Below, piece after piece: positions 48,311 to 59,577 of a stretch of DNA of 64,000 bases. The position numbers were made by a program, and so were the translations under genes. Origin of the DNA: Crocodylus rhombifer (lineage: Eukaryota; Chordata; Crocodylia; Crocodylidae); assembly GCA_038503035.1 (NCBI GenBank), contig JAVSML010000028.1, positions 565,464 to 629,463 on the forward strand, in the 5' to 3' direction. The first letter of the stretch is position 1; the number at the start of each line of letters is the position of its first letter. The notes under the pieces are model-generated. The model made no database searches. It saw only the letters and a list, made by a program, of their open reading frames with translations, and had not been told where the DNA came from.

Positions 48311-51189
48311 TTATACATTTTCTATTATAATTTTCTATTATAAATTTTCCTCTTTACATGAGTACCTGAACCACTAGACTACAGAGTTATGTTCATACTT
48401 GCTCACATGCTTTCTCCCTCTCTTTCTGGTTCAATGAAGATAGAATTCTTTGACGTCTAGTGACATAACTTCAACAAGAGGGGTTAGAAATAGACATCCA
48501 TTTCACGGTTAGGGCACATACATAAGGGAGATGTGAACTGGAATCCCTTCAGGTGGAGGAGTTAAAGCAACCCATGTCTTCCACGTGAGCTATTGGGCAA
48601 ATGGCGGTAACAGAATCCCATATGACTGAAGACAGAGCAGCATTTTGGAGGGTGCTTGAGCCTGTTGCTGTGAGCTCAGAGAATTTACTCAAGTAGGGAC
48701 TTAAGCTGAAGGACTGTCTAGTTTCTGTACATGTAAGCAATGTGCTGAGCTCCTCTACCCTGTTAGGAGAGGATCATAGAAGCAGCACTTCCAGGCACCT
48801 AGGGAACTTTAAGGTTAGGGCATCTGCAGAGTCTGGGCACCTCCAGAATTAAGGGCAGCTGAGGGGTGTCTTTCAGGATCTCAGCGTCGCCTAAAGTTGC
48901 TGACATCTCTTGGAAGGAGAAAATCCATACCTACAATGGCATGTAGGCTTTCCACTGTCCCCCTGCTCCCTTGCCTTCAATTTGAGCTAAAATCTCAGGA
49001 GACCATAATTCATTAGTCCTGAAGTATGAGACTAGCCATTCTCGGGTAGTTCAGCCTTCAGTAAAGGATGAAACAAAACAATGATGGAGTGAATAATGTA
49101 GGGGGGAAAAATATTTTAGGATGGTAACCAAAGAGTTTTGACTAAAAGATAAGTTTGTCTGTTTAGCTTCAGAGCAAAGGTCAGGCATATTTCAATTTTA
49201 TCTAAATTAGTTCAGCCACCTCACATTTTTACCATGCTGCATGGCATTTAGGTTGGTACTGACAAACACTGTTTAATAGAAAGTCTGCCCATGGGGGATG
49301 AGGCTATCTGTACAGTGTTCTTCAGTGTATTCTCTTCTGTGCCTTGCTAAAATTACAACAATGATCTAAGCAAACAGAAAGGGTATAAAAATAACAGGAA
49401 GCTGATAATTCTTTAACTATCCCTTTGGTTAAGGAATTGCCTGATGCATTATTTTACAAAACAAGGAGGTCATTTGCTGAATTATCTGGCAGCAATTCCA
49501 AAAAAATTAAAATAAAAAAAAATCTGGTCGCAATCATCTGTTTTTAATTTACTTACCAACCAGATTATTTTCATCTACCAAACATAATTATTAAATGATG
49601 TGTGTGAGAATATCCACTTGAAGAGGATTGCATGAGGAAGGAAGACAACAGCGTCATGAAATCCTTTTTATTTTTTTAATATTAAAGTTGAACTAAAATC
49701 TCAGAACACTGTACTCTCAATCCTAGACTAAAATCTCAATCCTTGAACTAAAATCTCAGAAGACTGTACTCCCCAGTCCTAGCCTGACTTGAAGAATAGC
49801 ACATAAATGAAAGCTATCGCATATAATCCATTTATATACACACACACACCAGATTTAAAATGTAAACTATTTTTAAAATATGAATCATTGCCTCTGATTA
49901 ACTTTATCCAAGGAGCAATAATGCAATCTTGCCATCAGTATGTGATATCCTTTGGTTCTCTGCAATTTAGGGGGGATGAGTATATTAACCTTTTAAAATG
50001 TCTTCTTTCAAATCTGTGCAGTACTAGTTAATTATTTAAACACTATTCAGATCTGAAAATTTTCAGGGGGACACCCTGGTGCCACAGCATAGCTATGTCA
50101 TCTATCTAAACATTTCTATGGCAACCTTAGGAAACAGAAGGACGAGTCTTATAAATCTTTCAAACCCTGTTCAAGGAACTGGTAGAATCCCAGACTTGTT
50201 TTCATAATTTGGCAGTAACGTTTTAAAATGCAAAGTCATCCCAGCTCTACATTGCTTGTCTTCCATCAAAGAGTCTGGTTCATCCTGTCTAGTACAACTC
50301 CTGAATTACTTGAGTGTATCATTTTAAGGGGAAATGAGATACTTTCCAAATCCTAGAAGTATACAGAAAGGCATTTTCAGGGGGGGTTCCAGCACCTGAG
50401 TTTCAGTCAAGCTTGAAATCAGTTTGTTAGCCACATTTCATTTCCTAGTGGACCTCCGTCAACATCACAGAACCACAGTACAGAATGAATTGCATTCTGA
50501 CACAGCTGGCAGCCAGTAATGCCTCAGGGCTCCAGTGAGCAAGGATACTGATTACCAAATCATCCTCCCTCCTCCCCACACCCCAAGGGGGTGAATCTTG
50601 TCAGATCAGGACAAAGATCACTGGAAGGGCAGCGTGACGAAAGGAGGAGTGCAATCACATCCACTTTTTATAATTCTGACACGTTTTTCCTTACATCTTT
50701 GGCACCTGCCACAGACGGTATACAATGTGTTTTGCCACAAAGACCGAACAATAATCACACTGTGATCAGATCATTAAGCTAATGTTATTTCACACTTGAC
50801 TGTTAAGGTAGAGTAAGTAGCCACACAACAAAGATGATCTTCCTAGAAGAGGATTAAAGAGTCTTTAAACTGTCCTGGTTTTTTTTTTTAAGTAGCTTGC
50901 AAGTGAAATCACTCGACTGCTGTACTGCAGTCAAAAAAAAAATCCTTTCCTTTGTTAGGAATGCATTCTGTGTCACCACTCACCCGCACTTTATCAAACA
51001 GATTTTTTCCATTTTGTCAGCTCAGCATATGGTGTTCAAAAACTTTTTTTGTGGGCGGGGAGGAAAACAGCTTTTTTAAAAAGCATTCTGTCCCCATGAC
51101 TTGCTACAAATATTAATTATATTTTATCAGTTTAATTTTGTCATTTTGTTTTTTAAAAATATGCTCGTTTGAATTTGCTGATACGGAGA
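48311..51189. other. Mostly unique AT-rich DNA
   Basis: No gene or transposon recognised. Tandem-like aactaaaatctca motifs recur at about 49690-49760. The AT-rich block 49470-49610 and the stretch around 51100-51400 are non-repetitive and could be conserved, but nothing in the sequence proves it. Confidence 0.45.
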
Positions 51190-51213
51190 TTTTTATTTAT
51201 TTATTTATTTATT
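51190..51213. repeat. (TTTA)n microsatellite
   Basis: Five to six tandem ttta units. Confidence 0.9.
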
Positions 51214-51701
51214 GCTAATCATTTCCACCTACAGGCAAGTCATTCTCTACCACTTCTCTTTTGCAAAAATAATTTATTGAAATATCGGATTGTTGTGTAT
51301 GTTGACAAGCCTTGTGTAAAATTCATGTCCCCTAAATCTCTTAGATGAAAAGGTTCATGGAAATAGTTACCAGCCCGGTTCAGTAAGCTTTTAGGTGCTT
51401 TTTTACAAATTAATGAAAAGTAGGGAGATTTCTACCATACTTTTGTGTTTGAAATCTTTTTTCAAAAAAGCCAACGTATTCTCATAGCCCATATTCTATT
51501 TCAACTTTTGTCTTGTAACTGCTCTTTAGCTATCTAACAGTAGACAAATAACAGATATTCCAGGGAGCACTGAGAAGGGCAGGACCCAGGATACCCTCAC
51601 TGAGCTTCATCTTCTTCTGGCCCCTTCTGTTTTCCCCTTTTGGCTGTCCATTGATCCATCTTCAACCAGATGGCTGGGAGGCTTCTCTTTCATCCTACCT
51701 G

Positions 51702-51835
51702 GCCCATAGCCTGGTGATTAGGCAGATTCCTGTGAAGTGAAATATGGCTTCAAATCCTCTCTTCCTAAGAAGAACCTAGAATATGGGTCTCCTACTTCTT
51801 GGGCAAATGCCCTAATCATAAAACTGTTGAGAGAA
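51702..51835 (+). repeat. tRNA-derived SINE
   Basis: The plus strand reads catagcctggtgattaggca (box-A-like), then ggcttcaaatcctctcttcc (box-B-like). A mirrored half follows: gaatatgggtctcctacttc, gggcaaatgccctaatcata. The palindromic two-half layout matches the minus-strand copy at 40.6 kb. Confidence 0.65.
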
Positions 51836-52680
51836 TGGGATTGCAAGAGTGCTAAACTGTCACAGTAGATCCTTTCTCAGCATACTCAGAAGGCCAAGTA
51901 TAGCTACTAAAGTGGAAATAAGATTTAAAAAGCATGCTAACGGTAGTGAGTGCCACTTATGCATCTACTTTTAGGCAACTGAGTTGCATTTAAAGGTGTA
52001 GAGGGGAATTGGGGACTGGGTTTGTATGACCTATAACAACTGGGGGGGGTTGGCAGTAACTAAGCTACCATATTATATGCTCACCAGTTTAGAGTGCTCT
52101 CTCTGATTGTTCTTATGAATTTGAATGCAGTTTTTTAATTTTAGAAGAGCAAACTGAATACAGTTAGTTGCAACATTCAGGTATCATCTTCAATCATGGA
52201 AAGCATATGGAATTGTTTATATCAGAGGAAGGCTTCAGATACGTTCTCTTGTACTGCTGTTTATTGGGTCCATTAACTTTCTTCTTCCATGCTGTACAGT
52301 GTGGCTGGGCTGCATCACACTACCCTACATTGAGCCTAGCACTGATGGAAAAAAAAATTCCACTTTATCATCAGTGTCTCTGTGCTGGAATTTACCACCT
52401 GATACAAAAATATAATTTGTGAAATCTTGTGAAGTGGTTACAACTAAGCGCCTATTTCATGGGTTTATCACAGATAAAGCCTTGTGAAAAGGTTAATGCA
52501 GACATTCAGGCCATAGACAGAAGTTACATTTAAGATGTGATTCACTGGTTAATAAATTTTTAAATACTGATCTAGCCACACATTTAATGAATTAATGGTG
52601 TGATAAAACTAAGTATAAAGTTATTACACAAAATACATGTAATAACTTTCTGGCCAGTTCTTATCATACCTTATCACCCT
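51836..52680. other. Unique AT-rich DNA
   Basis: No element recognised. Confidence 0.5.
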
Positions 52681-52950
52681 GCACTCCCAAAGCTCGGTGC
52701 CCTGCTCACCTGAATATAGCTTCCAGCCAGACAGTGAGTGCACCATGTGATCCTGCAGCTGAGAGTCTCAGTCAGATGATCAGAGCTCCCAGCCATGGGA
52801 GTGCACCATGCACTTCCCTGGCTGGGCACTCCAATGAGCTGATGGGACTCCCATCCAGGAGTGCATGGTATGCTCCCCCAGCTGACAACTCTAGTCAGCT
52901 GATGGGGTTTCCAACCAAGGGAGTGCATAGTACAGTCCCCTGGCTGGAAG
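52681..52950. repeat. 60-63 bp tandem repeat, about four copies
   Basis: Units are marked by gagtgcaccatg-type starts at 52736, 52799, 52859 and 52921, giving spacings of 63, 60 and 62. Each unit also contains 'ccagctgacaactctagtca' or a variant and 'gctgatgggactcccatcc' or a variant. A further partial copy precedes the first start. Copies differ by about 20-30 per cent, so the array is old. Frames through it (52674-53021 minus, 52734-53072 plus) are periodic and non-genic. Confidence 0.85.
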
Positions 52951-53907
52951 CCAAGCTTGAGACTTGCTGGTGCAAGGGGAGCATGATCCTGGGCTCCCCC
53001 GGCACCAGCAGGATGGCGCAATGGGATCTGATACAGGTGCCCACAGTAACTCCTCTTGCCGTGCCTATGTGACCTTATATTTCTTCAGTATGCCGATTCA
53101 TGAGTTAGATCCTGATGTCAATGACAATAGCAAAGAATTGCAAAAATTTACTGTCTTCAGAACAGTGCACAAGACACTTCTGCACAATAAAGTAAAAGTT
53201 CTGTTATGAAGGAAATTTTGTCTCCCTTTGCATCTCTGTACTGCTTCTGCCTAGACTTGTCCTCATCATTGGCCTGGCTTCCTGCTGCAGATTAAAAGAA
53301 AAGTGTTTGCTGGTTTTGATTTTTGAGACTTAGATTTGTGTAGGAAGGGATGCGAGTCTGGGATTGAAGGGCATTGGCTTGCATGATTGTGAGAAGGCAG
53401 GCCCTCCACTGGTTCCCAGAAAGTGCTATAGGAAGTGGCAGGTCAGCGCAACTTTTTCTAAAAGACACCAGCAGTAAAGTGGCAGGAAAACCCAATAAAG
53501 AACCTTTAGAAAATTTGTATTTTCTTCAAAGGAAAAAAACCCCCAATAAAGAACCTGCTGTGTTTCCAGGGGTGTGAGATTGAGCCTTGTTCCACACTTG
53601 TGATGAAGCTGCCAGTTGTAAAAATTGATTTGCTCATTTAGTCAGGGAGTCAAAGCATCAAGATGTGATGTTAGCCATATTGTTCCCTCACGTACTGTTA
53701 GCTACATAAACTGATGTATCTCAACCATGCTAGGCTTAGTTGAACTTCTGACGTTGATGTTTCCCTTAAGTGCATATTAGAAGTGGTGGAATTTGGCAAT
53801 AATTGCTAGCCATTATGTGGACTTTAATATTGCAGGCTAACATACCTTTTGACTTTTGACCTCATTCATTTTGGTCCTATTGGCAGCTAGATAGTTTGAG
53901 AGGAACA
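52951..53907. other. Unique AT-rich DNA
   Basis: No element recognised between the minisatellite and the MIR-like SINE. Confidence 0.5.
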
Positions 53908-54115
53908 ATGAATAGCCTTGTGGATAAGGCACTGGTATGGTACTCTGAATATCTGAGTTCAATTATTAGTTCTGCCACCGATTTCCTATATGAATTTGTG
54001 CTGAACACTGTAAAATGAAGATGATCATCATTTTCTCCCAGCCTTGCCTATACCCATGATGAGATTAGAAGGCTGGCTTTTATTAGGTGAATTTACAGTG
54101 CTTAGTACAGTGGGG
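53908..54115 (+). repeat. MIR-like SINE
   Basis: A tRNA-like head gaatagccttgtggataagg (box A) and gagttcaattattagttctg (box-B-like) is followed by ccaccgatttcctatatgaa. After a small deletion come the MIR core ctgtaaaatgaagatgat and a tail gtgcttagtacagtgggg. This order is the MIR pattern. It is old and diverged, as expected for an ancient amniote repeat. Confidence 0.75.
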
Positions 54116-54145
54116 CCACACCACAGTGATTAAGTTTCTACATGC

Positions 54146-54180
54146 TATAATAATAACAATAATGATAATAATAATAAATT
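54146..54180. repeat. (ATA)n-rich simple repeat
   Basis: Interrupted taa/taat units directly after the MIR-like SINE, possibly grown from its A-rich tail. Confidence 0.8.
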
Positions 54181-55604
54181 ATTACAATTAAGTGTGGGCT
54201 TTGGGAGTGTAAGAACATAGAAGTAGAAGAGATAACCTTGGTCACAGAATCAGTTCCTTGATATGAGGCAATCATAACATGTAATTCCTTTCATAAGCTC
54301 TTTAAACCACAATTTATAATTAGTTAGGCTTTTGTGCCACTGCGATGAAAAGGCTATTGCAGAGCCAAAGTGCTCTGACGATTACAAGCCTAATTTCTGG
54401 TCAAAATTTTTAAAATTCCAATTTTTATCTGCTTATCCTTCCCCCCTGGCATTTACCTCATTGATATATTCACGTTGTGTACATTCAGCTTTCCTTTTGC
54501 CAGCGTAAACACACCAACTTCTTTTAGTCCTCTGATAAGAAAGGGTTTTCATTGCCCTGGTTCTTTTAGCAGCCATGCTCTACACCTTCTCTAGCTGAAT
54601 TCATCTTTTTTTTATTTACCCAGGTTGACTAGAAATATTCTACCAATGGCAGTGAGATTGCTAGTGAAAACATCTCTCTTGCTACTTCCTAAGATTTAAT
54701 TTGACTCTTTCATGGCCACATTGAATGAGTGGCTCGTAGTCATCCTTAATAAATAGTCAACATTTATTTTATTCCTCAGTAATTCCAAAAGAAGAAAAAG
54801 AATAATTTTAAGATCATGAAAGGAAAAGGCACAACCTCCAAGTGCTTCTTTTTTCCTACAACTTATTAATTCAAAACAATAAACAAGCCGTTTACTATAG
54901 TTTTTTTAGTGGAAGAATTATGTATGATGACTGAGGCAGTTTAAGTGTAGCTCTACAGCCTCAAGCCTGGAAACAGATACTTTGTAATGGTGCCTGAAAT
55001 ACAGTTGTAATGAAGGTAGCTCAGTCACTCAGCTCTGTTTAGGTCATGCATTTTTAAAAAAAGGGATTTTCAAGTAGTTACATAAATGTTATGAACAGAA
55101 CAAAAAGTTATTTTCATATGACACAAGGGAAAAATTTCATACCACAAAACTGTATGTGGTACAGTAGATAATAGTTCACTAGCTCGGTGTTCCCTTGTTA
55201 TGTAGCTCTGTGGGAGGCAGTGCCCCTTCAGTTGAAAAAATGCTATTTTCCCCAGCCTAATGAATAGACACCTCCGTAATGTGTTCCCCCAACACTCAAA
55301 AAGAAACCTTAAGATAGAACATATTGTTAGAGTTTCTTAAAGTGAAAGGGAATAAAAGATTCTGTCATCTTGAGATGCTAGACCTTGATCTTGAATGTCT
55401 CAATTCCTTGTCCTCAGGAAGGGATCTTGTGAAAAAAGTTTGCAAACATTAACAACTATTTCAGAGGAGTGGAGCAATATTTCATGCATCCCTCTGGTGC
55501 TTAGAAATAGACATGGTTGAATAATATGTTTTTAACTCACCTGATCATTCAATTCTCTTTCTGGGTACATGTTCTGAGTCATGCTATTTATGGGGTTATG
55601 GGTA
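54181..55604. other. Unique AT-rich DNA
   Basis: No recognised gene or element. Confidence 0.5.
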
Positions 55605-56164
55605 TTTGTTATGCGTATTCATTTGGCTAGCCTTCAAAACATTTCACAAACCTCAGAAAACTGGAGAAATTCATGAACGGCACGGAGAAACTGAACATGG
55701 ATTTACAATCTCTCTCAGTACTAGGAGACATGCAATGAAATCATTAGGTAGCCAGTTTAAAACAAACAAGAGGAAGTTCTTTCTCAGACAACACAGTTAT
55801 CCTGTGGAACTCACTTCCACAAGAAGTTGTTGAAGCTGCTAACTAGCCTCAAAAGGGAATTGAATAAATTCATACAGGTTAAGTCCTAGGGCTGTGCAAA
55901 ACAGCACCGTTTCATTTTGTTGAAATAGTTTCACTGTTTTGACTTTTTGCCCATAGGGTATTGTAGCAGGGCACTAGGGTGCCTGCTACTGGCATTGGTA
56001 ATAGGGCTTGGCTGCCAATCAGCAGGGCAGCACAGCTGAAGGTTGCTTAGGCAACAGATTGGGTCAGCTGACTGAACGGGGGCAGGGCCTGGCCTTTATA
56101 AACAGCCAGGCCGAGGCCAGAGGCAGTTCTCCTCTGACAGGTTGAGAGGCAGGAGCTCTGCTGC

Positions 56165-56200
56165 AGAGCAGAGCAGAGCAGAGCAGAGCAGAGCAGAGCT
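56165..56200. repeat. (AGAGC)n microsatellite in LTR leader
   Basis: Seven tandem agagc units about 65 bases downstream of the TATA box, in what would be the transcribed part of the LTR. Confidence 0.95.
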
Positions 56201-56639
56201 GCTTGAGCGTCTGCGGGTTGATGATTTTATGTTACAGCCGGTGGGCTCATGGCTTTATGTTTGTTGTTGTGGTGATTGTGAAATACCGGAGGACCGGGTG
56301 AGGCTGTAGGGGAAGGAGGAGGCCTCAGGGGAGCACCCCAGCAGAACGGGGGGGGTGTTCCTGGTGGCGCAGAGGGCACTGTGTTTTGGGGTGTGCCCAG
56401 GGAGGGCACAGAGATTGGTGCCAGAGCTGGCACTGTGGACGAGGCACAGCGTTTTGGGGTGTCCCGGCCCCAGTGGGGCAACCTCGGGAGGAATTAGGGG
56501 GTGTCCTGACCCCAGCCCAGTGGGGCGCTATCAGGAGTAAAGGCCAGTGGGGTATACGACCCAGAAGAAGGGTCAGGGGGCCAGGCATGGCTACGGGCCT
56601 CCTGAGCCCCAGGCGTGGGAAGCGTGCGAGCAAGGCCCA

Positions 56640-57430
56640 GAGCGGGCAAGAGCGCGAAGAAGCGCAGACATAGGCCCCAGTGAGGGTGAGTGCAAGAAGT
56701 GCGAGGCATAGGTCCCAGTGAGGGCAAGTGCGAGGCATAGGCCCCAGTGGGGGCGAGAGCGCGAAGAGCGCGAGTAGCGCAAGGCATAGGCCCCGGTGGG
56801 GGCAAGAGCGCAGAAGGCGCGGAGAGCGTGAAAGGCACGAGTGAGGCCCCAGTGAGGGCAGGGGAGCACAGGAAGCGCGAGGCATAGGCCCCAGTGCGGG
56901 CGAGCATACTGGGCAAACTCCAGAAGGAAGGGGTGGGCCTATCAAGAAGCCTCAGAAGAGGGTGAGTGCGTGAGTAAGCCCCGGAGAAGGGCGGGCGCGT
57001 AGTTAGAAGTCCAGAGAGGGGGCGGGCACGTGAATAGAAGCCCAGAGGGGGCATGTATATTGGGGAAGCCCTGGAGAAGGGCAGGCACGCGATTAGAAGC
57101 CCGGAGAGGGGCAAGGCGCGTGAATAGAAGCCCAGAGGGGGCACATATATCAGAGAGGCCCCGGAGAGGGAGTGTATACTGAAGAGGCCCTGTAGAGGGC
57201 AAGCATAAGATTAGAGCATCCGGTGAGGACAAGGATACAGAAGAAGCCCCAGAGGAGGGCGAGTTGATTGGGGAGCCTCTGAAAGGGGCGAGGGCTAGTC
57301 TAAAGAGCCCAGAGAAGGCAGGGCTCGCTGGTAAAGGCCTGGAGAGGGCACACATATCAGAGAGGCCCTGGAAAGGGAGTGTATACCGGAGAGGCCCCGG
57401 GGAGGACACGTACATAGAGACATGAGAATG
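56640..57430. repeat. Diverged G+A-rich tandem array inside LTR copy B
   Basis: There are two regimes. From about 56640 to 56900, units carry 'gaggcataggccccagtg' with 'gggcgagagcgcgaag'. From about 56930 to 57430, units carry 'gaagcccagagagggg', 'gcgcgtgaatagaagcc' and 'gaggccctggaaaggg'. Unit lengths vary between roughly 25 and 65 bp. The strong G over C bias on the plus strand could favour R-loops or G-quadruplexes when transcribed. Confidence 0.75.
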
Positions 57431-58660
57431 TCCGGAACAACGGCGAGGCTTGGGCATGGTATTGGGGGCAGAAGGAGCCACGCGACGCCCTAGGGTGGGT
57501 GCACCAAGAGATGTCCGTATAGGACAAGAGTACCGGGTCCGAGAAGCCCAGGAAATGCAGCCTCCTATTAATATTACATAAACAGCAAAGACGTGCCGGG
57601 CAAGACGAGGGTGCTAGAAGGGCAACTTGGCACGGTAGGGGCACAGGAGAGATCATGGCCACTCCTGGGCCCTGTCCTGTGACAGCTATAATGGGAAAGC
57701 ATGAAATTACCTATCACTGTTATTTTTTGCCTGATTCGAATGTAACTTGAAGAGATGGTAGTCCGTTCTGAGGTCATGAAGCCTGCCATGTTTCAAGGTG
57801 TAGGGGTTCTCTACAGGGTGTAGGGGTTTCTAGGAAACTGCACCTCAAGCTGCTGACAAGCAAAAGTCATGACGTGTGATTTTTGTGTGTGTGTTAAGGC
57901 ACAGTGGGGTGAAAACTGAAAGGATTGTAGTCCCAGCTGAGGTCATGAAGCCTGACAAATTTCAAGGAGATACGTGCAGGGGTTTCTGGGAAACTGTACC
58001 TCAAACTATTCAGAGCAAAACTTTTGGCTCTTGTAAGTGTGAAGGCACAAGAAAGCTCAGTTCAGACAGTGCTTTTTATGCTGTTTTTCCATCCCTCCCC
58101 CAGAGCACTGGGATTGAAAGGGACCTCAGGGAACGATCATGGTCACTGGCCAACTACACAGTCAATATCAGAGGAGTCCTTGCCCCCCTTCCCCCTGCCT
58201 CTCCTTAGTTTCTTCTTACCCGCAAGCAAGCCCAGCTTCAAAACTTGAAATATTTCAAAACTTTTGAAACATTTTGACTGCCCTCATTTCATCTTGAGGC
58301 TGTTTCAAAGCCCTTCATTTCATTTCAATTTCGCTGTTTCAAGCTCGAAACACATTGAAACAGCATTGAAACAAAACAGCCAGTGAAATTTTCAACAGTC
58401 CTATTAGGTCCATTGATAGATTTTAAACATGATAGACAGTAGCACAATCTCCAAATTAGCACTTCATAAGTCTCTGAAAGCTCAAAGCTGTGAGGGAAGA
58501 GGTGCAGGATCAGTATGGCAGGCTTAACACAAATACACTTCCCCCTAGCATCCACTGCCTGCCACTGCAAGATAGAGTCTACAGAGCTAGATGTATCTAT
58601 GGTCTGACATTTCTTATGTTTGTCTTATAGTGTTATGAAGTTTAGTCCCTATTTTGACAC

Positions 58661-59572
58661 TGGGAGTGCACTTGTGGTGCCTGCCACTTTAATGGCTGTC
58701 AGGCAGCCAGCAGGTGCTTGATTGCAGCAGCCATTTTAGAACACTGGCTGCCTATATAAACATAGCAGTTTGCTGCTGCCAGACCAGGCCAAAATATCGC
58801 CTGGCTTAGCTGCATGGAACATCTAGCAGGTAGGAGCTAGAGACTCTTGGTCCTGGATATGACCTAAAACTGCACCCTGCCGGGGATGGGTGGAGCTCCA
58901 AGTGGTATGGGAGCCCCCAGGAAATGCCAGGCCAGTTATCTCCCCAGTGAAAAGCGAAGAGGGTCGTCTTAACCCCAGCCCCCACAACTGGGTAGGTAAC
59001 CCCATAGTAGGGCTGAGAAGGCAAACCCCTGAGAGCAGGCTAGATGCTCTAGAAACCTACTTGAGGCACCCTTGACTGGTCAATTCTAGGGCCAGGACCA
59101 GAAGGGTCGAAAGGGCCAGGGGCCCAGTGTGAGGGACACCCAGAACCGAGGACCTGGGGTTCTGACTGGCCTTGGAAGTGAGGCCAGAGCCTGTATGGCT
59201 GAAGGTCCCGGGGGGCCACACCCAAGAGTGGGAAGAGTACAGGGAGCTAAGTAGCCCAGAATAAGGGCACAGTAGGTCACCTGATTGGAGGGATCCAGTT
59301 GGAGTTTGGACTAAAGGATTATGGGGCCCAGTGTGGTGTTGGTGACATTAAGAACTGTAATGCCATTTGTGAGGCATGGGCTGCAGTGTAGGGAAGGTCA
59401 GAAGTACAGATAACTCCCCCTGGCATCAGGGTGTGTACTGGGCAGTCTCCCACATTTATCATCCATTTATGGGAACAGCAAAGTTGTGGCAGGTGAGATA
59501 GGGTGGATTGCTCCATAGAGACAGATGGGCGGGCCAGCATAGGACCTGGCCCCTGGCTTGCCTTCCATCACA
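58661..59572 (+). mobile_element. Solo LTR, long G+C-rich family, copy C
   Basis: It starts TGGGAGTGCACTTGTGGTGC and ends ...cttgccttccatcaca, with an exact 5-bp duplication gacac on both sides (58656-58660 and 59573-59577). A TATA box (ctatataaac) sits at 58752-58761, about 95 bases in, as in copy B. The body is G+C-rich with repeated 'gggcccagtgtg' and 'agaccaggaccag'-like motifs. It lies just 28 bases beyond the 3' end of the LINE. No internal region remains. Confidence 0.85.
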
Positions 59573-59577
59573 GACAC

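Larger units (their letters stand above)
55972..57684 (+). mobile_element. Solo LTR, long G+C-rich family, copy B
   Basis: It starts TGTAGCAGGGCACTAGGG and ends ...ctgtcctgtgaca. Flanks ggtat (55967-55971) and gctat (57685-57689) differ at one of five bases. A TATA box (tttataaa) lies at 56095-56102. An agagc microsatellite and a long purine-rich quasi-tandem region (56650-57420) follow. The first 30 bases share the ggcactagggtgcctgctac pattern with gtgcacttgtggtgcctgcc of copy C. Open frames up to 216 codons on the minus strand are products of the tandem region. At 1.7 kb it is unusually long for a solo LTR, mainly because of this expansion. Confidence 0.75.
55887..58403. mobile_element. hAT-type element inserted in LINE, itself interrupted by an LTR
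   Basis: Ends are TAGGGCTGTGCAAAACAGC (left) and TAGGACTGTTGAAAATTTC (right, other strand). The flanks ttaagtcc (55879-55886) and ttaggtcc (58404-58411) match at 7 of 8 bases, giving the hAT-type duplication. Subterminal regions are rich in 'gtttca/tgaaac' motifs (55905-55945 and 58230-58380), a typical internal-repeat zone for transposase binding. After subtraction of the LTR the element is about 0.8 kb and non-autonomous. Its terminus resembles the foldback element at 15958 (CAGGGCTGTGTGAA). Confidence 0.88.
55605..58632 (+). mobile_element. LINE 3' end (CR1/L3 group), split by a hAT insertion
   Basis: The left part (55605-55886) contains aatgaaatcattaggtagcc, ggaagttctttctcagacaa and cctgtggaactcacttccac, then ttgaataaattcatacagg. 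This is the familiar C-terminal/3' region of a sauropsid CR1-group LINE. The right part (58404-58632) resumes with ggtccattgatag and ends with agctagatgtatctatggtc then tgacatttcttatgtttgtc, a 3' tail with tcttatg repeats. The 55887-58403 interval is foreign DNA. Rejoined in order, the two parts follow the expected family sequence across the junction. The coding part is short and frameshifted. Confidence 0.8.

Noticed and set aside
56325..57144. 206- and 216-codon minus-strand open frames
   Set aside because: They lie in the G+C-rich tandem array of an LTR. The proteins are periodic and proline/leucine-rich, which the array explains.
56040..57680. Possible CpG island promoter of a host gene
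   Set aside because: The G+C-rich block is bounded by LTR ends and a near-perfect target duplication, and no host exon follows.
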